Shown: positions 22,991 to 32,989, counted from the first letter of the stretch. The stretch: DNA of 64,000 nt from Amaricoccus macauensis_A (GCF_049800915.1 NZ_JBNAFY010000001.1:496001-560000); one strand, 5' to 3'. Notes: a model not told the origin generated them from the sequence alone. Made by a program: numbers and translations.

Positions 22991-25402
22991 ATGAACGAAC
23001 TGAGCAGTCCGACCCATCCGGTTCTCCCGTTGCGCGACATCGTGGTCTTTCCGCATATGATCGTCCCGCTTTTCGTGGGCCGCGAGAAATCCGTCCGCGC
23101 GCTCGAAGCGGTCATGAAGGACGACAAGCAGATACTGCTCGCAAGCCAGAAGGATCCGTCCGAGGACGAACCCACGGCCGAAGGCATCTACAGGGTTGGT
23201 GTGCTGGCGAATGTGCTTCAGCTACTGAAACTGCCCGACGGAACGGTGAAGGTCCTGGTCGAGGGCAAGAGCCGCGTTGGGATCGAGGAATTTCTCGAAA
23301 ACGAGGACTACTTCGAGGCCAACGCCGAGGTGATCGAGGAGACCGAGGTCGATCCGGCGGCGGTCGAGGCCCTGGCGCGTGCCGTGGGCGATGAGTTCGA
23401 GCGCTATGCGAAGCTCAACCGTAACATTCCCGACGAGGCCGTTTCGGCGATCACCGAGGACATGCCGCCGGCAAAACTCGCGGATACGGTTGCGGGTCAC
23501 CTGGGCGCGAAGCTCGAGGAGAAGCAGGCGCTTCTCGAGGAATTCGACGTGGGTGAGCGGCTCGAGACGATCTACGGTCTGATGCAGGGCGAGATGTCCG
23601 TGCTCAAGGTCGAGAAGAAGATCAAGAGCCGCGTCAAGAACCAGATGGAGCGCACCCAGCGCGAATACTACCTCAATGAACAGATGAAGGCGATCCAGCG
23701 CGAGCTTGGCTCGGGCGATGGCGAAGGCCAGGACGACGCCTCCGAGTTCGAGGAGCGGATCGAGAAGACCAAGTTCACCAAGGAAGCCCGTGACAAGGCG
23801 ATGGCCGAGCTCAAGAAGCTGCGGAACATGTCGCCCATGTCCGCCGAGGCCACCGTGGTGCGCAACTACCTCGACTGGATGCTGTCGATCCCGTGGGGCA
23901 AGCGCAGCCGCATCAAGAAGGATCTGAACGCGGCCCAGAGCGTGCTGGATGCGGACCATTACGGTCTCGAGAAGGTGAAGGAACGCATCGTCGAGTTCCT
24001 CGCGGTGCAGTCGCGTTCGGCCAAGTTGAAGGGGCCGATCCTCTGCCTCGTCGGACCTCCAGGCGTCGGCAAGACCTCGCTTGGGAAGTCGGTCGCCAAG
24101 GCGACGGGGCGCGAGTTCATCCGCATTTCGCTCGGCGGTGTCCGGGACGAGGCGGAGATCCGCGGTCACCGGCGGACTTATATCGGCTCGATGCCCGGCA
24201 AGATCATCCAGTCGATGAAGAAGGCCAAGACGACCAACCCGCTGATCCTGCTCGACGAGATCGACAAGATGGGCCAGGACTTCCGCGGCGACCCGGCAAG
24301 CGCCATGCTCGAGGTGCTCGATCCAGAGCAGAACTCGACCTTCATGGATCACTATCTCGAGGTGGAATACGACCTCTCGAACGTGATGTTCCTCACCACG
24401 GCCAACAGCTACAGCATGCCGCGGCCGCTCCTCGACCGGATGGAGATCATCTCGATCTCCGGCTACACTGAGGACGAGAAGGCCGAGATCGCGCGCCAGC
24501 ACCTGCTCGAGAAGCAGGAAAAGGGGCACGGCCTCAAGAAGGGCGAGTTCGAACTCACGGCCGAAGGCCTGCGCGACATCATCCGCTACTACACCCGCGA
24601 AGCCGGGGTGCGGAACCTGGAGCGCGAGATTGCCAAGCTCTGCCGCAAGGCGGTGACGGAAATCGTCAAGGGCAACTCGCAGAAGGTCGTGGTCACGCCC
24701 GAGAACCTCGAGGAGTATCTCGGAGTGCGCCGGTTCAAGTATGGCCTCGCCGAGGACGAGGATCAGGTGGGTGTCACCACCGGTCTGGCCTGGACCGAGG
24801 TGGGCGGCGACCTGCTGTCCATCGAGGCGCTGAAGCTGCCGGGCAAGGGCCGGATGAAGACGACCGGCAAGCTCGGCGACGTGATGAAGGAGTCGATCGA
24901 CGCGGCCTCGTCCTATGTGCGCTCGAAAGCGCCGGACCTGGGCCTCAAGCCGCCGATGTTCGAGACCGCGGACATCCACGTCCACGTGCCCGAAGGCGCT
25001 ACGCCCAAGGACGGCCCCTCGGCTGGTATCGCGATGGTCACGTCGATCGTCTCGGTACTGACCCAGATCCCGGTGCGCCGCGACGTGGCGATGACCGGCG
25101 AGGTGACGCTGCGCGGCAACGTGCTGCCGATCGGCGGGCTGAAGGAGAAGCTCCTCGCAGCGCTCAGGGGCGGCATCACGACGGTGCTGATCCCGTCCGA
25201 CAATGTGAAGGATCTGCGGGATATTCCGGACAACGTGAAGAACGGTCTGGAACTCATCCCGGTCTCGAACGTGATGGACGTGCTGAAGGTGGCGCTGGTG
25301 CGCATGCCTGATCCGATCGAGTGGGACGAGGCCGACGAGGCCGCCGCCCGTGCTGCCGTGGCCGCATCCGAGCCGACGACGCCCACCGCGGCACCGCACT
25401 GA
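22991..25402 (+). CDS. lon: ATP-dependent protease Lon
   Basis: An 803-residue AAA+ protease degrading misfolded and regulatory proteins. The N-terminal LON substrate domain opens with HPVLPLRDIVVFPHMIVPLF. The Walker A motif is GPPGVGKT at 355-362 and Walker B is LILLDEIDKM. The C-terminal protease domain has DGPSAGIA with the catalytic Ser near 677 and GGLKEK with the catalytic Lys near 718. The ATG at 22991 places the N-terminus as in other Lon proteins. A sigma-32-like promoter precedes it and a strong terminator follows. Confidence 0.97.
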   Translation: MNELSSPTHPVLPLRDIVVFPHMIVPLFVGREKSVRALEAVMKDDKQILLASQKDPSEDEPTAEGIYRVGVLANVLQLLKLPDGTVKVLVEGKSRVGIEEFLENEDYFEANAEVIEETEVDPAAVEALARAVGDEFERYAKLNRNIPDEAVSAITEDMPPAKLADTVAGHLGAKLEEKQALLEEFDVGERLETIYGLMQGEMSVLKVEKKIKSRVKNQMERTQREYYLNEQMKAIQRELGSGDGEGQDDASEFEERIEKTKFTKEARDKAMAELKKLRNMSPMSAEATVVRNYLDWMLSIPWGKRSRIKKDLNAAQSVLDADHYGLEKVKERIVEFLAVQSRSAKLKGPILCLVGPPGVGKTSLGKSVAKATGREFIRISLGGVRDEAEIRGHRRTYIGSMPGKIIQSMKKAKTTNPLILLDEIDKMGQDFRGDPASAMLEVLDPEQNSTFMDHYLEVEYDLSNVMFLTTANSYSMPRPLLDRMEIISISGYTEDEKAEIARQHLLEKQEKGHGLKKGEFELTAEGLRDIIRYYTREAGVRNLEREIAKLCRKAVTEIVKGNSQKVVVTPENLEEYLGVRRFKYGLAEDEDQVGVTTGLAWTEVGGDLLSIEALKLPGKGRMKTTGKLGDVMKESIDAASSYVRSKAPDLGLKPPMFETADIHVHVPEGATPKDGPSAGIAMVTSIVSVLTQIPVRRDVAMTGEVTLRGNVLPIGGLKEKLLAALRGGITTVLIPSDNVKDLRDIPDNVKNGLELIPVSNVMDVLKVALVRMPDPIEWDEADEAAARAAVAASEPTTPTAAPH

Positions 25403-25428
25403 TCAAACGCCCGCTTCGGGCAATCTCG

Positions 25429-25454
25429 CTGCCGGCCTTCGGGCCGGCAGTTTT
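25429..25454 (+). terminator. Rho-independent terminator after lon
   Basis: CTGCCGGCC-TTCG-GGCCGGCAG is a perfect 9-bp stem with a stable tetraloop followed by TTTT. Confidence 0.9.
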
Positions 25455-25488
25455 CATATGGGGCTTCGTCCAAGGGAGATCGCGGCAC

Positions 25489-25935
25489 ATGGGAGAGACC
25501 GTGCTGGCCCTCGCCGGCCTCTTTTCCGTCGCATTCCTCGCGGCGACCTTCCTGCCGGCGCAATCGGAGATCCTGCTGACCGCAATGCTCGTCGCGGAGC
25601 GCTATCCGGTTCCCGCACTTGTCGGCATCGCCACGCTGGGCAATGTGCTGGGCTCGACACTGAACTGGTGGCTCGGCCTGAACCTTGCGCGCTTCGAGGG
25701 GCGGCGCTGGTTTCCGGTCTCGCGCGAACAGGCCGCGCGGGCCGAAGGCTGGTATCACCGCTGGGGCCGCTGGTCGCTGCTCCTGTCCTGGGCGCCCTTC
25801 ATCGGCGATCCGCTCACCTTCGTCGCCGGGGTGCTGCGCGAACGCCTGAGCGTCTTCCTGCTCTTCGTCACCGTCGCCAAGCTCGGGCGGTATCTGCTGG
25901 TGGTCTGGGCCACCGCAAGCTGGAGCGGGGCCTGA
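25489..25935 (+). CDS. YqaA-family inner-membrane protein
   Basis: A 148-residue membrane protein of the YqaA group within the DedA/SNARE-associated superfamily. Segments LAATFLPAQSEILLTAML, GNVLGSTLNWWLG and the late FIGDPLTFVAGVLR are typical. The start at 25489 follows AGGGAG. Its biochemical role is not established; relatives act as lipid-related transporters or scramblases. Confidence 0.82.
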   Translation: MGETVLALAGLFSVAFLAATFLPAQSEILLTAMLVAERYPVPALVGIATLGNVLGSTLNWWLGLNLARFEGRRWFPVSREQAARAEGWYHRWGRWSLLLSWAPFIGDPLTFVAGVLRERLSVFLLFVTVAKLGRYLLVVWATASWSGA

Positions 25936-25971
25936 GAGCCCCTGCCGGCTTGCTCGGTAAGGCGCTTCCGG

Positions 25972-27495
25972 TCAGGCGATATCATCGGGCAACACACCCG
26001 CGGGCACGTTCTGGTAGCAGACCGGCCGCAGGAAGCGCCGGATCGAGAGCGTTCCCACGCTTGTCGCACCGAAATTGGTCGAGGCCGGGTAGGGGCCGCC
26101 ATGAACCATCGTGTCGGAGACCTCGACCCCCGTCGGGAAGCCATTGACCAGCACGCGGCCTGCCTTGCGCTCGAGGATCGGCAGGAGGGCGCGTGCCCGC
26201 GCCGTATCGCCTTCATCCATGTGCATCGTCGCGGTGAGCTGACCCTCGAAGCCCTTCGCGAGCATCTTCATCTCGTCCTCGCCCGAGACCCGCACGACGA
26301 GCCCGAGCGGCCCGAAGACCTCCTCGCCGAGCGCATGGTCCTGAAGATAGGCCTCCGCATCCGTTTCGTAGAGGTTCGGCGCGGCCGTGCGACCATCCTG
26401 CTCGGTGGTCAGAACCGGGGTCACGGCATTGCGGCCGTCGAAGCGTGCCTTGCCGTCACGATAGGCCTTCGCGATCCCGTCAGTGAGCATCACCTGCGGT
26501 GCGCTTTCTGCCAGCGCGTCCCTGGCCGCGGCGACGAACGCGTCCCCTTCCGGGCCTCTCTCAACTACAGCGATGCCTGGGTTGGTGCAGAACTGGCCTG
26601 CTCCCATGGTGAGCGACCCGGCCCAGCCCTTGCCGATCTCGGCCCCGCGTGCCCTGGCCGCCTCGGGCAGGACGAACATCGGGTTGACCGAGCCGAGCTC
26701 GCCGAAGAACGGGATCGGCTCCGGGCGCTGCGCACAAAGATCGAAGAGTGCACGCCCGCCCGCCAGCGAGCCGGTAAAACCCACCGCCTTGATGTCGGGG
26801 TGCTGCACAAGCGCCTGGCCAACCTGCCGGTTGCCGCCCTGGATCAGCGAGAAGACACCTTTTGGCATGTCGCAGCGCGTGACAGCCGCCGCAATGGCCT
26901 CGGCAACGATCTCTCCCGTGCCGGGATGGGCGGAGTGGCCCTTCACCACCACCGGACACCCGGCAGCAAGGGCCGCGGCCGTGTCCCCGCCCGCGGTCGA
27001 GAAGGCGAGCGGGAAGTTCGAGGCGCCGAATACGGCCACCGGGCCGATCGGACGCTGCATCATCCGCAGGTCCGGGCGCGGGAGCGGGGCGCGGTCCGGC
27101 AGGGCCTCGTCATGCCGGCGGTCGAGATAGTCGCCCTTGCGGATATGGGCCGCAAACAGCCTGATCTGGCCGGTGGTCCGTCCCCGCTCGCCCTGAAGCC
27201 GGGCTTCCGGCAGGCCAGTTTCCTGGCAGCCGATCTCGGTGATCGCGTCCGCCCGGGCCTCGATCTCCTCGGCAATGGCATCGAGGAATTCCGCGCGCGC
27301 CTCGCGGCCCAGATAGGCATAGGTCCAGAAGGCCTCTTCGGCCGCCTTGCAGGCCGCATCCACCAGTTCGACGCTTCCGATGCTGAAGACATGGGCCGGG
27401 CCGGTTGCGGGCTCGGAGGAAAATGTCCCTTCTCCCGAAATCCAGGCGCCCGCGATAAGATGCTTCCCATGCGGGGTGAATTTTCCGTCGAGCAT
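25972..27495 (-). CDS. NADP-dependent aldehyde dehydrogenase (2-oxoglutarate semialdehyde type)
   Basis: A 507-residue aldehyde dehydrogenase. The catalytic Cys lies in GAGQFCTNPG and the general-base Glu in FFGELGSVNP. The FGASNFPLAFSTAGGDTAAALA segment marks the group that includes alpha-ketoglutaric semialdehyde dehydrogenase of sugar-acid and hydroxyproline pathways. ATG 27495 has GGGAG upstream; the frame extends 115 codons further without homology. No pathway partner adjoins it, so the substrate is provisional. Confidence 0.85.
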   Translation of the reverse strand: MLDGKFTPHGKHLIAGAWISGEGTFSSEPATGPAHVFSIGSVELVDAACKAAEEAFWTYAYLGREARAEFLDAIAEEIEARADAITEIGCQETGLPEARLQGERGRTTGQIRLFAAHIRKGDYLDRRHDEALPDRAPLPRPDLRMMQRPIGPVAVFGASNFPLAFSTAGGDTAAALAAGCPVVVKGHSAHPGTGEIVAEAIAAAVTRCDMPKGVFSLIQGGNRQVGQALVQHPDIKAVGFTGSLAGGRALFDLCAQRPEPIPFFGELGSVNPMFVLPEAARARGAEIGKGWAGSLTMGAGQFCTNPGIAVVERGPEGDAFVAAARDALAESAPQVMLTDGIAKAYRDGKARFDGRNAVTPVLTTEQDGRTAAPNLYETDAEAYLQDHALGEEVFGPLGLVVRVSGEDEMKMLAKGFEGQLTATMHMDEGDTARARALLPILERKAGRVLVNGFPTGVEVSDTMVHGGPYPASTNFGATSVGTLSIRRFLRPVCYQNVPAGVLPDDIA

Positions 27496-27841
27496 TTCGA
27501 TCTCCCTGATCTTCTCGCTGTTCTTTACCGGGCGCTGCCGCAGAACGTCCTGCCGGTTCCCGCATACGCAGTCCCCCGTGAGAACGGCCCTCCAAGTGGC
27601 CGCCTCGTGCAGGGCCATGTCGTGAAACACCCGCCCGGTCTTTCCGGTGTTCTGTACGCGGTGGCGTTTTTGCGTGTCAATCAGCCGCCCGGTTGCAATC
27701 GTTTCATAAATAGCATCGTTCGCCTGGTTGACAGGCTTTGCGCGGGCCCTGGGACTGGCGAACATCCGCTTCACCAATCCGCAGAAATCCAAAGAATACC
27801 TCTTGATGGTGCCCGGTGGAATATATATCAACCCGGCCACC

Positions 27842-27916
27842 GGGCGATTAGCTCAGCGGTAGAGCGCTACGTTCACATCGTAGATGTCGGCAGTTCGATC
27901 CTGCCATCGCCCACCA
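27842..27916 (+). tRNA. tRNA-Val(CAC)
   Basis: A cloverleaf is readable: acceptor GGGCGAT pairs with ATCGCCC, the D arm is AGCTCAGCGGTAGAGC, the anticodon loop TTCACAT gives anticodon CAC, and the T arm has GTTCGATC. CCA is encoded. It reads GUG codons. Confidence 0.95.
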
Positions 27917-27935
27917 TCTCCGCTTCTGCGGGGCC

Positions 27936-28011
<76 letters not shown>

Positions 28012-28137
28012 TTCCCCATTCGCGAATCGCAGTCTGCCGAAGAACGGAGGACGCCTCCTGACGCGGTCTGCTCTTGCGGGCCGGTGCCCGCCGCGCGATA
28101 GAGGTGAAAAGCCCGCGCAGGTGAATGGAAGGCTCGG

Positions 28138-29118
28138 ATGAACGCGATCGATTGCAGGCCATGGAACAAGCGAAACATCACGACCACCTTGCGTGACAGC
28201 ACCCCGTCCGATGCCCTGGGCTATCTCTTCATTCCGCTGGGCAAGGCCGCGAACACCGAAGTCAAGCGTCAGCTCTGGGAACTCGAGCACGAAGCGGGCA
28301 GCACGGTTCCGGTGCCCGAAGAGTATTTCGCCGTCCACAACTACAAATGGGGCGGAACGAAGGGTGAGGTCGAAACGCCATGGGAATCCTATTCGGGTGA
28401 TGACGTCGATCGCCTCGTGGGCGATCTGATGAACAAGTATCTCTTCACCGTGGTCCGCAATCCCTACACGAAGCTGCTCTCGGCCTATCTCGACAAGATT
28501 ATCAAGCTTCAGGCCAAGGTCGCCGCCGGAATGTCTCCGGAAAAATACAATGGCTTCAACCTGCCGGGCGTGCCCCAGAGCTTCGAGGCCTTCGTCGAGA
28601 TGGTCTGCGACCAACCAGATCGGGATGTGGACATCCACTGGGCGGGGCAGGTCTACAAGACGTTCTTCCACTTCGTGAAATATAGCCATGTCGGCCATTT
28701 CGAGGATCTTCCGGGCCATTTCGCGCAGATCTCGAGCCGCTTTTCACAAGCCGCACCCGCGCGCGAGAACAAGGCCAGCCACGCCACGTCGGCCTCGCAG
28801 AAGATCCGCGAACACTACACCGAAGCGCTCGCGGAGAAGGTCCATGCCCGTTACCGCGAAGATTTCGAAGTGTTCGGATATTCGCCCGACCTGTTTGCCG
28901 GAACATTGGCTCCGGTGCGCGCCACCGCCCCGAGCGGAGAGTATTGCGACTTTGCGCGACCGATGTCGCGGGTGGTCAAGCACGCCCACGCGGGCGAGCG
29001 GCGCAAGGCACGAACCGTCTTGCGCAAGGTCCAGGAAAAGGCCGACAGGATTCGCCGGGAACTCGTGCTCGATGAAAGTCTGCGCGGTCTACTGAAACGG
29101 TCGGAAGTGGACGCCTAG
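28138..29118 (+). CDS. Sulfotransferase family 2 protein
   Basis: A 326-residue protein of the Sulfotransfer_2 family (carbohydrate sulfotransferases). The 5'-phosphosulfate motif is LFIPLGKAANTEVK near residue 30-43, and the 3'-phosphate motif is FTVVRNPYTKLLSAYLDKI near 103-121. It would transfer sulfate from PAPS to a saccharide. The start has GGAAGG upstream. It follows two tRNA-Val genes. The acceptor is unknown; a sulfated exopolysaccharide is plausible. Confidence 0.82.
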   Translation: MNAIDCRPWNKRNITTTLRDSTPSDALGYLFIPLGKAANTEVKRQLWELEHEAGSTVPVPEEYFAVHNYKWGGTKGEVETPWESYSGDDVDRLVGDLMNKYLFTVVRNPYTKLLSAYLDKIIKLQAKVAAGMSPEKYNGFNLPGVPQSFEAFVEMVCDQPDRDVDIHWAGQVYKTFFHFVKYSHVGHFEDLPGHFAQISSRFSQAAPARENKASHATSASQKIREHYTEALAEKVHARYREDFEVFGYSPDLFAGTLAPVRATAPSGEYCDFARPMSRVVKHAHAGERRKARTVLRKVQEKADRIRRELVLDESLRGLLKRSEVDA

Positions 29119-29131
29119 AGCGGAGACGAGT

Positions 29132-29875
29132 TCAGAGTGCCGCCACCGTGCGGTTCTCGCCATCGATCCAGCCGGGCAGGGCGCCGATGCTGGGCAGGAT
29201 GACATCCGCGAGATCGGCGAGCTCTTCGGCTTCCGCGAGCCCCGTAAGCACGCCGACTGTCCGCATCCCCGCGGCGCGCCCGCTGAGCAGATCGTGGGTG
29301 CTGTCTCCGATCATCACGCAGTCCGCAGGTTCGAAATTCGAGTGATCGCAGAAGGCCAGGAGCATCCCGGGGTCGGGTTTCGCGCCGAAGCCGCTGTCGT
29401 ATCCTGCGATGAAGGAGAATTCCTCGAGGATGCCGCTCGAATCCAGGTGGTGACGCGCTGCCTGTTCCGCATCGTTCGTTGCGATGCCGAGGGTGTGGCC
29501 GTCGCCCTTCAGGCGGGCCATGAGCGCGGATAGCGGCACCGCCTCGACCTGCGGAACCTCCGACGTCGAGGCCAGGACATGGGCCCGGATTGCCGCCCGG
29601 CTGAGTTCCGGAAAGCAGGATTTGATCGCTTGGACCACCACGTCCATCGTTCCCGCGATGACCGGGCTCGTCGGTGCGAACTCCTCCCTCACCAGATCGT
29701 ATCCGAGTTTCCCGGATAGCGCCTCCGCCGCGCTTTCGTCGCCTTTCGCGAGATCGCGGATGAAACCGGCGCACCATCGCCCCCAGGTCAGGCGGAAGTC
29801 GAACAGGGTGCCGTCCTTGTCAAAGAGAAGGCCACGGATCGGCTGGCCGCCGGGTGGTCGCGAAAAGGATGCCAT
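29132..29875 (-). CDS. HAD-family phosphatase (phosphoglycolate phosphatase-like)
   Basis: A 247-residue haloacid dehalogenase-type hydrolase. Motif I is LLFDKDGTLFDF, motif III contains GAKPDPGM, and motif IV is MIGDSTHDL. The helical cap between motifs I and II fits the Gph-like group. It likely dephosphorylates a small metabolite; the exact substrate cannot be read. It is convergent with the sulfotransferase. Confidence 0.82.
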   Translation of the reverse strand: MASFSRPPGGQPIRGLLFDKDGTLFDFRLTWGRWCAGFIRDLAKGDESAAEALSGKLGYDLVREEFAPTSPVIAGTMDVVVQAIKSCFPELSRAAIRAHVLASTSEVPQVEAVPLSALMARLKGDGHTLGIATNDAEQAARHHLDSSGILEEFSFIAGYDSGFGAKPDPGMLLAFCDHSNFEPADCVMIGDSTHDLLSGRAAGMRTVGVLTGLAEAEELADLADVILPSIGALPGWIDGENRTVAAL

Positions 29876-29978
29876 CAGTCAGTGAGCCCGCTCAATCTCG
29901 TCAGTGACCCGCAGGTTACGCTGAGCTGGGCCCCGGCCGCAATGGCGTGCTGTCGGTGAGGTTTGGGCGGCCCGAAAG

Positions 29979-31367
29979 TCAGGCCGCCTCCGCGTAGAAG
30001 GTCACGCGGTTCCGCCCGCCTTCCTTGGCCTCGTAAAGCGCACGGTCGGCGCGGTGGATCACCGCTTCCGCATCCGTATCGCTGCCGTCGGCAATGGCGA
30101 CCCCGATCGAGACCGTCACATTCACCTCGCCCTTGTCACGCGGCAGCGGGAAGGCGGTTCCCTCGATGGCGCGCCGTATGCGCTCGGCTGCCGCGGCTGC
30201 GGCATCGTGATCGCTGTCGGGCAGGGCCACGAAGAACTCCTCGCCGCCGAACCGTGCCACGAGATCCACGCCGCGGATGTTTTCCTGCAAGCGCCGTGAG
30301 AATTCCCGCAACACCGCGTCGCCGGCGTCATGGCCATGCTCGTCGTTCAGGCGCTTGAACTTGTCGAGATCGATCATCATCACCGCGAAGTACCCGTCGG
30401 TGTCCCGTGCGCGTTCCATCACGCTGTTCATGTGTTGCGAGGCATAGCGGCGATTGTAGATCCCGGTCAGAGGATCGATCACCGCCATCTTCAGCCCGTC
30501 GCGCACGCTGCGCCGCAGCCAGTCCGAATAGCATTTCCGGCGCAGAAGCGACCGGATCCGCGCCGTTAGTTCGCTCGGGTCGAACGGTGCCTCGATATAG
30601 TCCGAGGCCCCGATCTCCAGCCCCTTCGCCGCGGTCTCCACATCACCCTTGTTCACGACAAGAAGGATCGCGGCCTGCCGGGTTTCGGGTCGTGCACGGA
30701 GCGTGGAGACGAACCTGAGCCCGTCGCCGCCTTCCATCATCGTCTGATTCACCACGAAACAGTCGGGAAGCTCGAACTGCGCGAGGTTCTGAGCCTCGCG
30801 CTCCGAGCAGGTCTCGATGGTCATGGCCCCGAGCCCGGACTTGAGATACCGGGCCCAGGATCGCCCCTGTTCGACCGAACCTGGCGCGAGCAGTATCGGC
30901 GCGGAATAGTCCGGTTCGATGTCCTGCTCGGACACGAAATCGCTGAGACCCAGTTCGCGCGAGGTCAGATCACGCAGGCGCAACTCGTCGAACATCATCT
31001 TCATGCGCAGGAGGTTTCGCACCCGCGCAAACAGGGCGAGATCGTTGAACGGCTTTGACAGAAAGTCGTCGGCACCGGCCTCGAGCCCGCGCACCCGCTC
31101 TTCCGGCGTGTCGAGCGATGTGACCATGATGACCGGAATATGGGCGGTCTCGGGGCGCGCCTTGAGTTCACGACAGACGGTGTAGCCGTCCATGTCCGGC
31201 ATCAGCACGTCGAGCATGATCATGTCCGGCTGTTCGCTCAGGGCCATTTCCAGCCCGCGTGTGCCGTTCTCGGCAGCGAACACATCGTAATACGCAGCGG
31301 AAAGCTTGGCCCGAAGCAGCAGCCGGTTGGTGGGTACATCATCAACCACCAGGACCCGACCAGACAT
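29979..31367 (-). CDS. pleD: PleD-type response regulator diguanylate cyclase
   Basis: A 462-residue REC-REC-GGDEF protein that makes cyclic di-GMP. The first receiver has the phospho-acceptor in MLDVLMPDMDG. In the second receiver the matching position reads VVNQTMMEGGDG, with Asn in place of Asp, so it is probably an adaptor for dimerisation as in Caulobacter PleD. The cyclase site is ARFGGEEF and the inhibitory site RGVD lies upstream of it. The ATG at 31367 follows GGAGG; the longer frame runs into the divergent promoter. Confidence 0.93.
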   Translation of the reverse strand: MSGRVLVVDDVPTNRLLLRAKLSAAYYDVFAAENGTRGLEMALSEQPDMIMLDVLMPDMDGYTVCRELKARPETAHIPVIMVTSLDTPEERVRGLEAGADDFLSKPFNDLALFARVRNLLRMKMMFDELRLRDLTSRELGLSDFVSEQDIEPDYSAPILLAPGSVEQGRSWARYLKSGLGAMTIETCSEREAQNLAQFELPDCFVVNQTMMEGGDGLRFVSTLRARPETRQAAILLVVNKGDVETAAKGLEIGASDYIEAPFDPSELTARIRSLLRRKCYSDWLRRSVRDGLKMAVIDPLTGIYNRRYASQHMNSVMERARDTDGYFAVMMIDLDKFKRLNDEHGHDAGDAVLREFSRRLQENIRGVDLVARFGGEEFFVALPDSDHDAAAAAAERIRRAIEGTAFPLPRDKGEVNVTVSIGVAIADGSDTDAEAVIHRADRALYEAKEGGRNRVTFYAEAA

Positions 31368-31475
31368 TGATGGACCTCCGAGGAAAGGAAGAAAAGCAGC
31401 ATTGATTGCGCCATTTATTAACGGCAAATGTGTTAACGAAAGGTTTCGGGCAGCCCCGCCAGGTGTAACGAAGAG

Positions 31476-31754
31476 ATGAAGACGGAACTCGCAAAATCCA
31501 TCGCGCAGGATGCGCTCGTGGCCCTCACGGGCGATCCGGAGAACCTCTCCCATTTCCTTGCCGCAACCGGCGCATCCACCGATGATGTCAGGCAAAGGTT
31601 TGAAGATGAGGAGTTTCTCGGGTTCGTGCTCGACTTTATTTTGATGTCGGATGAGCTTGTGATCTCGTCAGCCAGCGCTGCGAACGTCGCTCCGGAGCGC
31701 ATCATCGTGGCCCGCCATGCCCTGGGAGGTGGCGCAGCGCCGAACTGGACCTGA
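31476..31754 (+). CDS. DUF3572 protein
   Basis: A 92-residue acidic, helical protein of the DUF3572 family; the centre reads FLGFVLDFILMSDELV. No enzymatic motif is seen. It is divergent from pleD, an arrangement conserved in Rhodobacterales. Function unknown. Confidence 0.82.
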   Translation: MKTELAKSIAQDALVALTGDPENLSHFLAATGASTDDVRQRFEDEEFLGFVLDFILMSDELVISSASAANVAPERIIVARHALGGGAAPNWT

Positions 31755-31881
31755 CCGGGAAGACGCGCTGAAATGGTAAACGCCGCTACGGCTCGTTCCC
31801 GGCGGTGCCAGTCAGGATTCGGTGGTGTAGGGGTCCGTTCGTCGGGCTGGCTGAGGGCGGCGGAATGACGTAGAAAGAGGC

Positions 31882-32301
31882 ATGACCGACTCGAGGACGA
31901 CCATGACCCAGGACGACGAACCGCGGGATACCCGCCAGGCGCTTCTGCGCGGTGTCATGATGAAGTGCCCGGCCTGTGGCGAGGGCGCCATGATGGAGAA
32001 ATACCTCGAGGTCGCCCATGCCTGCCCGGCCTGCGGCACCGAACTCTATCACCATCGCGCCGACGACGGCCCGGCCTGGGCCACGATCCTCATCACCGGT
32101 CATATCATGGCACCCCTGATGCTGACGATCTTCGAGGTCTTCCGCCCCAAGGGCTGGGTGATGGCGCTCGGCTTCTCGGTCTTCTTCGTGCTGTTGTCAC
32201 TCTATCTGTTGCCGAGGATCAAGGGCGCCTTTGTCGGCCTGCAATGGGCCAAGCGGATGCACGGGTTCGGCACGCCAGAGAATGTCGGCTCCAACGCCTG
32301 A
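31882..32301 (+). CDS. DUF983 membrane protein with zinc-ribbon cysteines
   Basis: A 139-residue DUF983 protein. Two CxxC pairs, KCPACGEG and ACPACGTE, form a likely zinc ribbon, followed by two membrane segments (ILITGHIMAPLMLTIF and the LGFSVFFVLLSLYLLP region). Function unknown; members often neighbour respiratory or NUDIX genes. It overlaps the start of the NUDIX gene by 20 bases. Confidence 0.85.
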   Translation: MTDSRTTMTQDDEPRDTRQALLRGVMMKCPACGEGAMMEKYLEVAHACPACGTELYHHRADDGPAWATILITGHIMAPLMLTIFEVFRPKGWVMALGFSVFFVLLSLYLLPRIKGAFVGLQWAKRMHGFGTPENVGSNA

Positions 32302-32989
32302 CGCGGGACGCGGTCCCGCTCCGGTCCCGCTCCGGGATGCCGCGACACTGATCCTCTACCGGCGCGAGGCGGAGACCTTCCGCGTACTCATGGGCCAGCG
32401 CGGGGCCAGCGCCGTTTTCATGCCGCAGAAGTTCGTCTTTCCCGGCGGCGCGCTCGATGCCGGTGATGGCGCGATCCTGCCCGACAGACCGCATGACCCC
32501 GAAACACGCGCACGGCTCGAGGTGGAGACGCCCCCGGATGTGGCGCATGCCTTGCCCTATACGGCGGTGCGTGAACTCTGGGAGGAAACCGGTGTGCTTC
32601 TGGGGCGTGCCGGCGCGCCGCCCGAGGGTTCGGTGCCGCCTCCCGGATGGGCTGGATTCCTCGCGACTGGTCAGGTGCCGGATGTGCGGGCGTTGCAATT
32701 CGTGTTTCGCGCCGTCACGCCTCCGGGGCGTCCGCGGCGCTTCGACGCGCGTTTTTTCCTGCTCGATGCCGGAGAGGCCGGTCTCGATGCTGAGGATTTC
32801 GCCCGGGCCGATGGTGAGCTCAGTCACCTGCAATGGCTCGAGATCCACGAGGCCCGCCGGTTGCCCCTGCCATTCATCACTGAAATCGTGCTCTCCGAGC
32901 TCGAAGCCCGGTTCGCGGCCCCGCACAGGCCGAGGCCGGTGCCTTTCTTCGATCACAGGGCGGAGGGCTCGCATTTCCTCATGCTTTGA
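32282..32989 (+). CDS. NUDIX hydrolase
   Basis: A 235-residue NUDIX-fold protein. The core has FVFPGGALDAGD and the helix element RELWEETGVLLG, with an insertion between them as in the NUDT7/NUDT19-like branch that cleaves CoA or other nucleoside diphosphates. The ATG at 32282 overlaps the DUF983 gene; the frame extends further upstream inside that gene. Substrate uncertain. Confidence 0.82.
   Translation: MSAPTPDAGRGPAPVPLRDAATLILYRREAETFRVLMGQRGASAVFMPQKFVFPGGALDAGDGAILPDRPHDPETRARLEVETPPDVAHALPYTAVRELWEETGVLLGRAGAPPEGSVPPPGWAGFLATGQVPDVRALQFVFRAVTPPGRPRRFDARFFLLDAGEAGLDAEDFARADGELSHLQWLEIHEARRLPLPFITEIVLSELEARFAAPHRPRPVPFFDHRAEGSHFLML

Noticed and set aside
23222..25399. 725-codon frame antisense to lon
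   Set aside because: Mirror of the lon codon bias; no protein-family features.
31418..31436. Second CtrA site between pleD and DUF3572
   Set aside because: Two TTAAC elements are present but separated by 11 bases, not 7.
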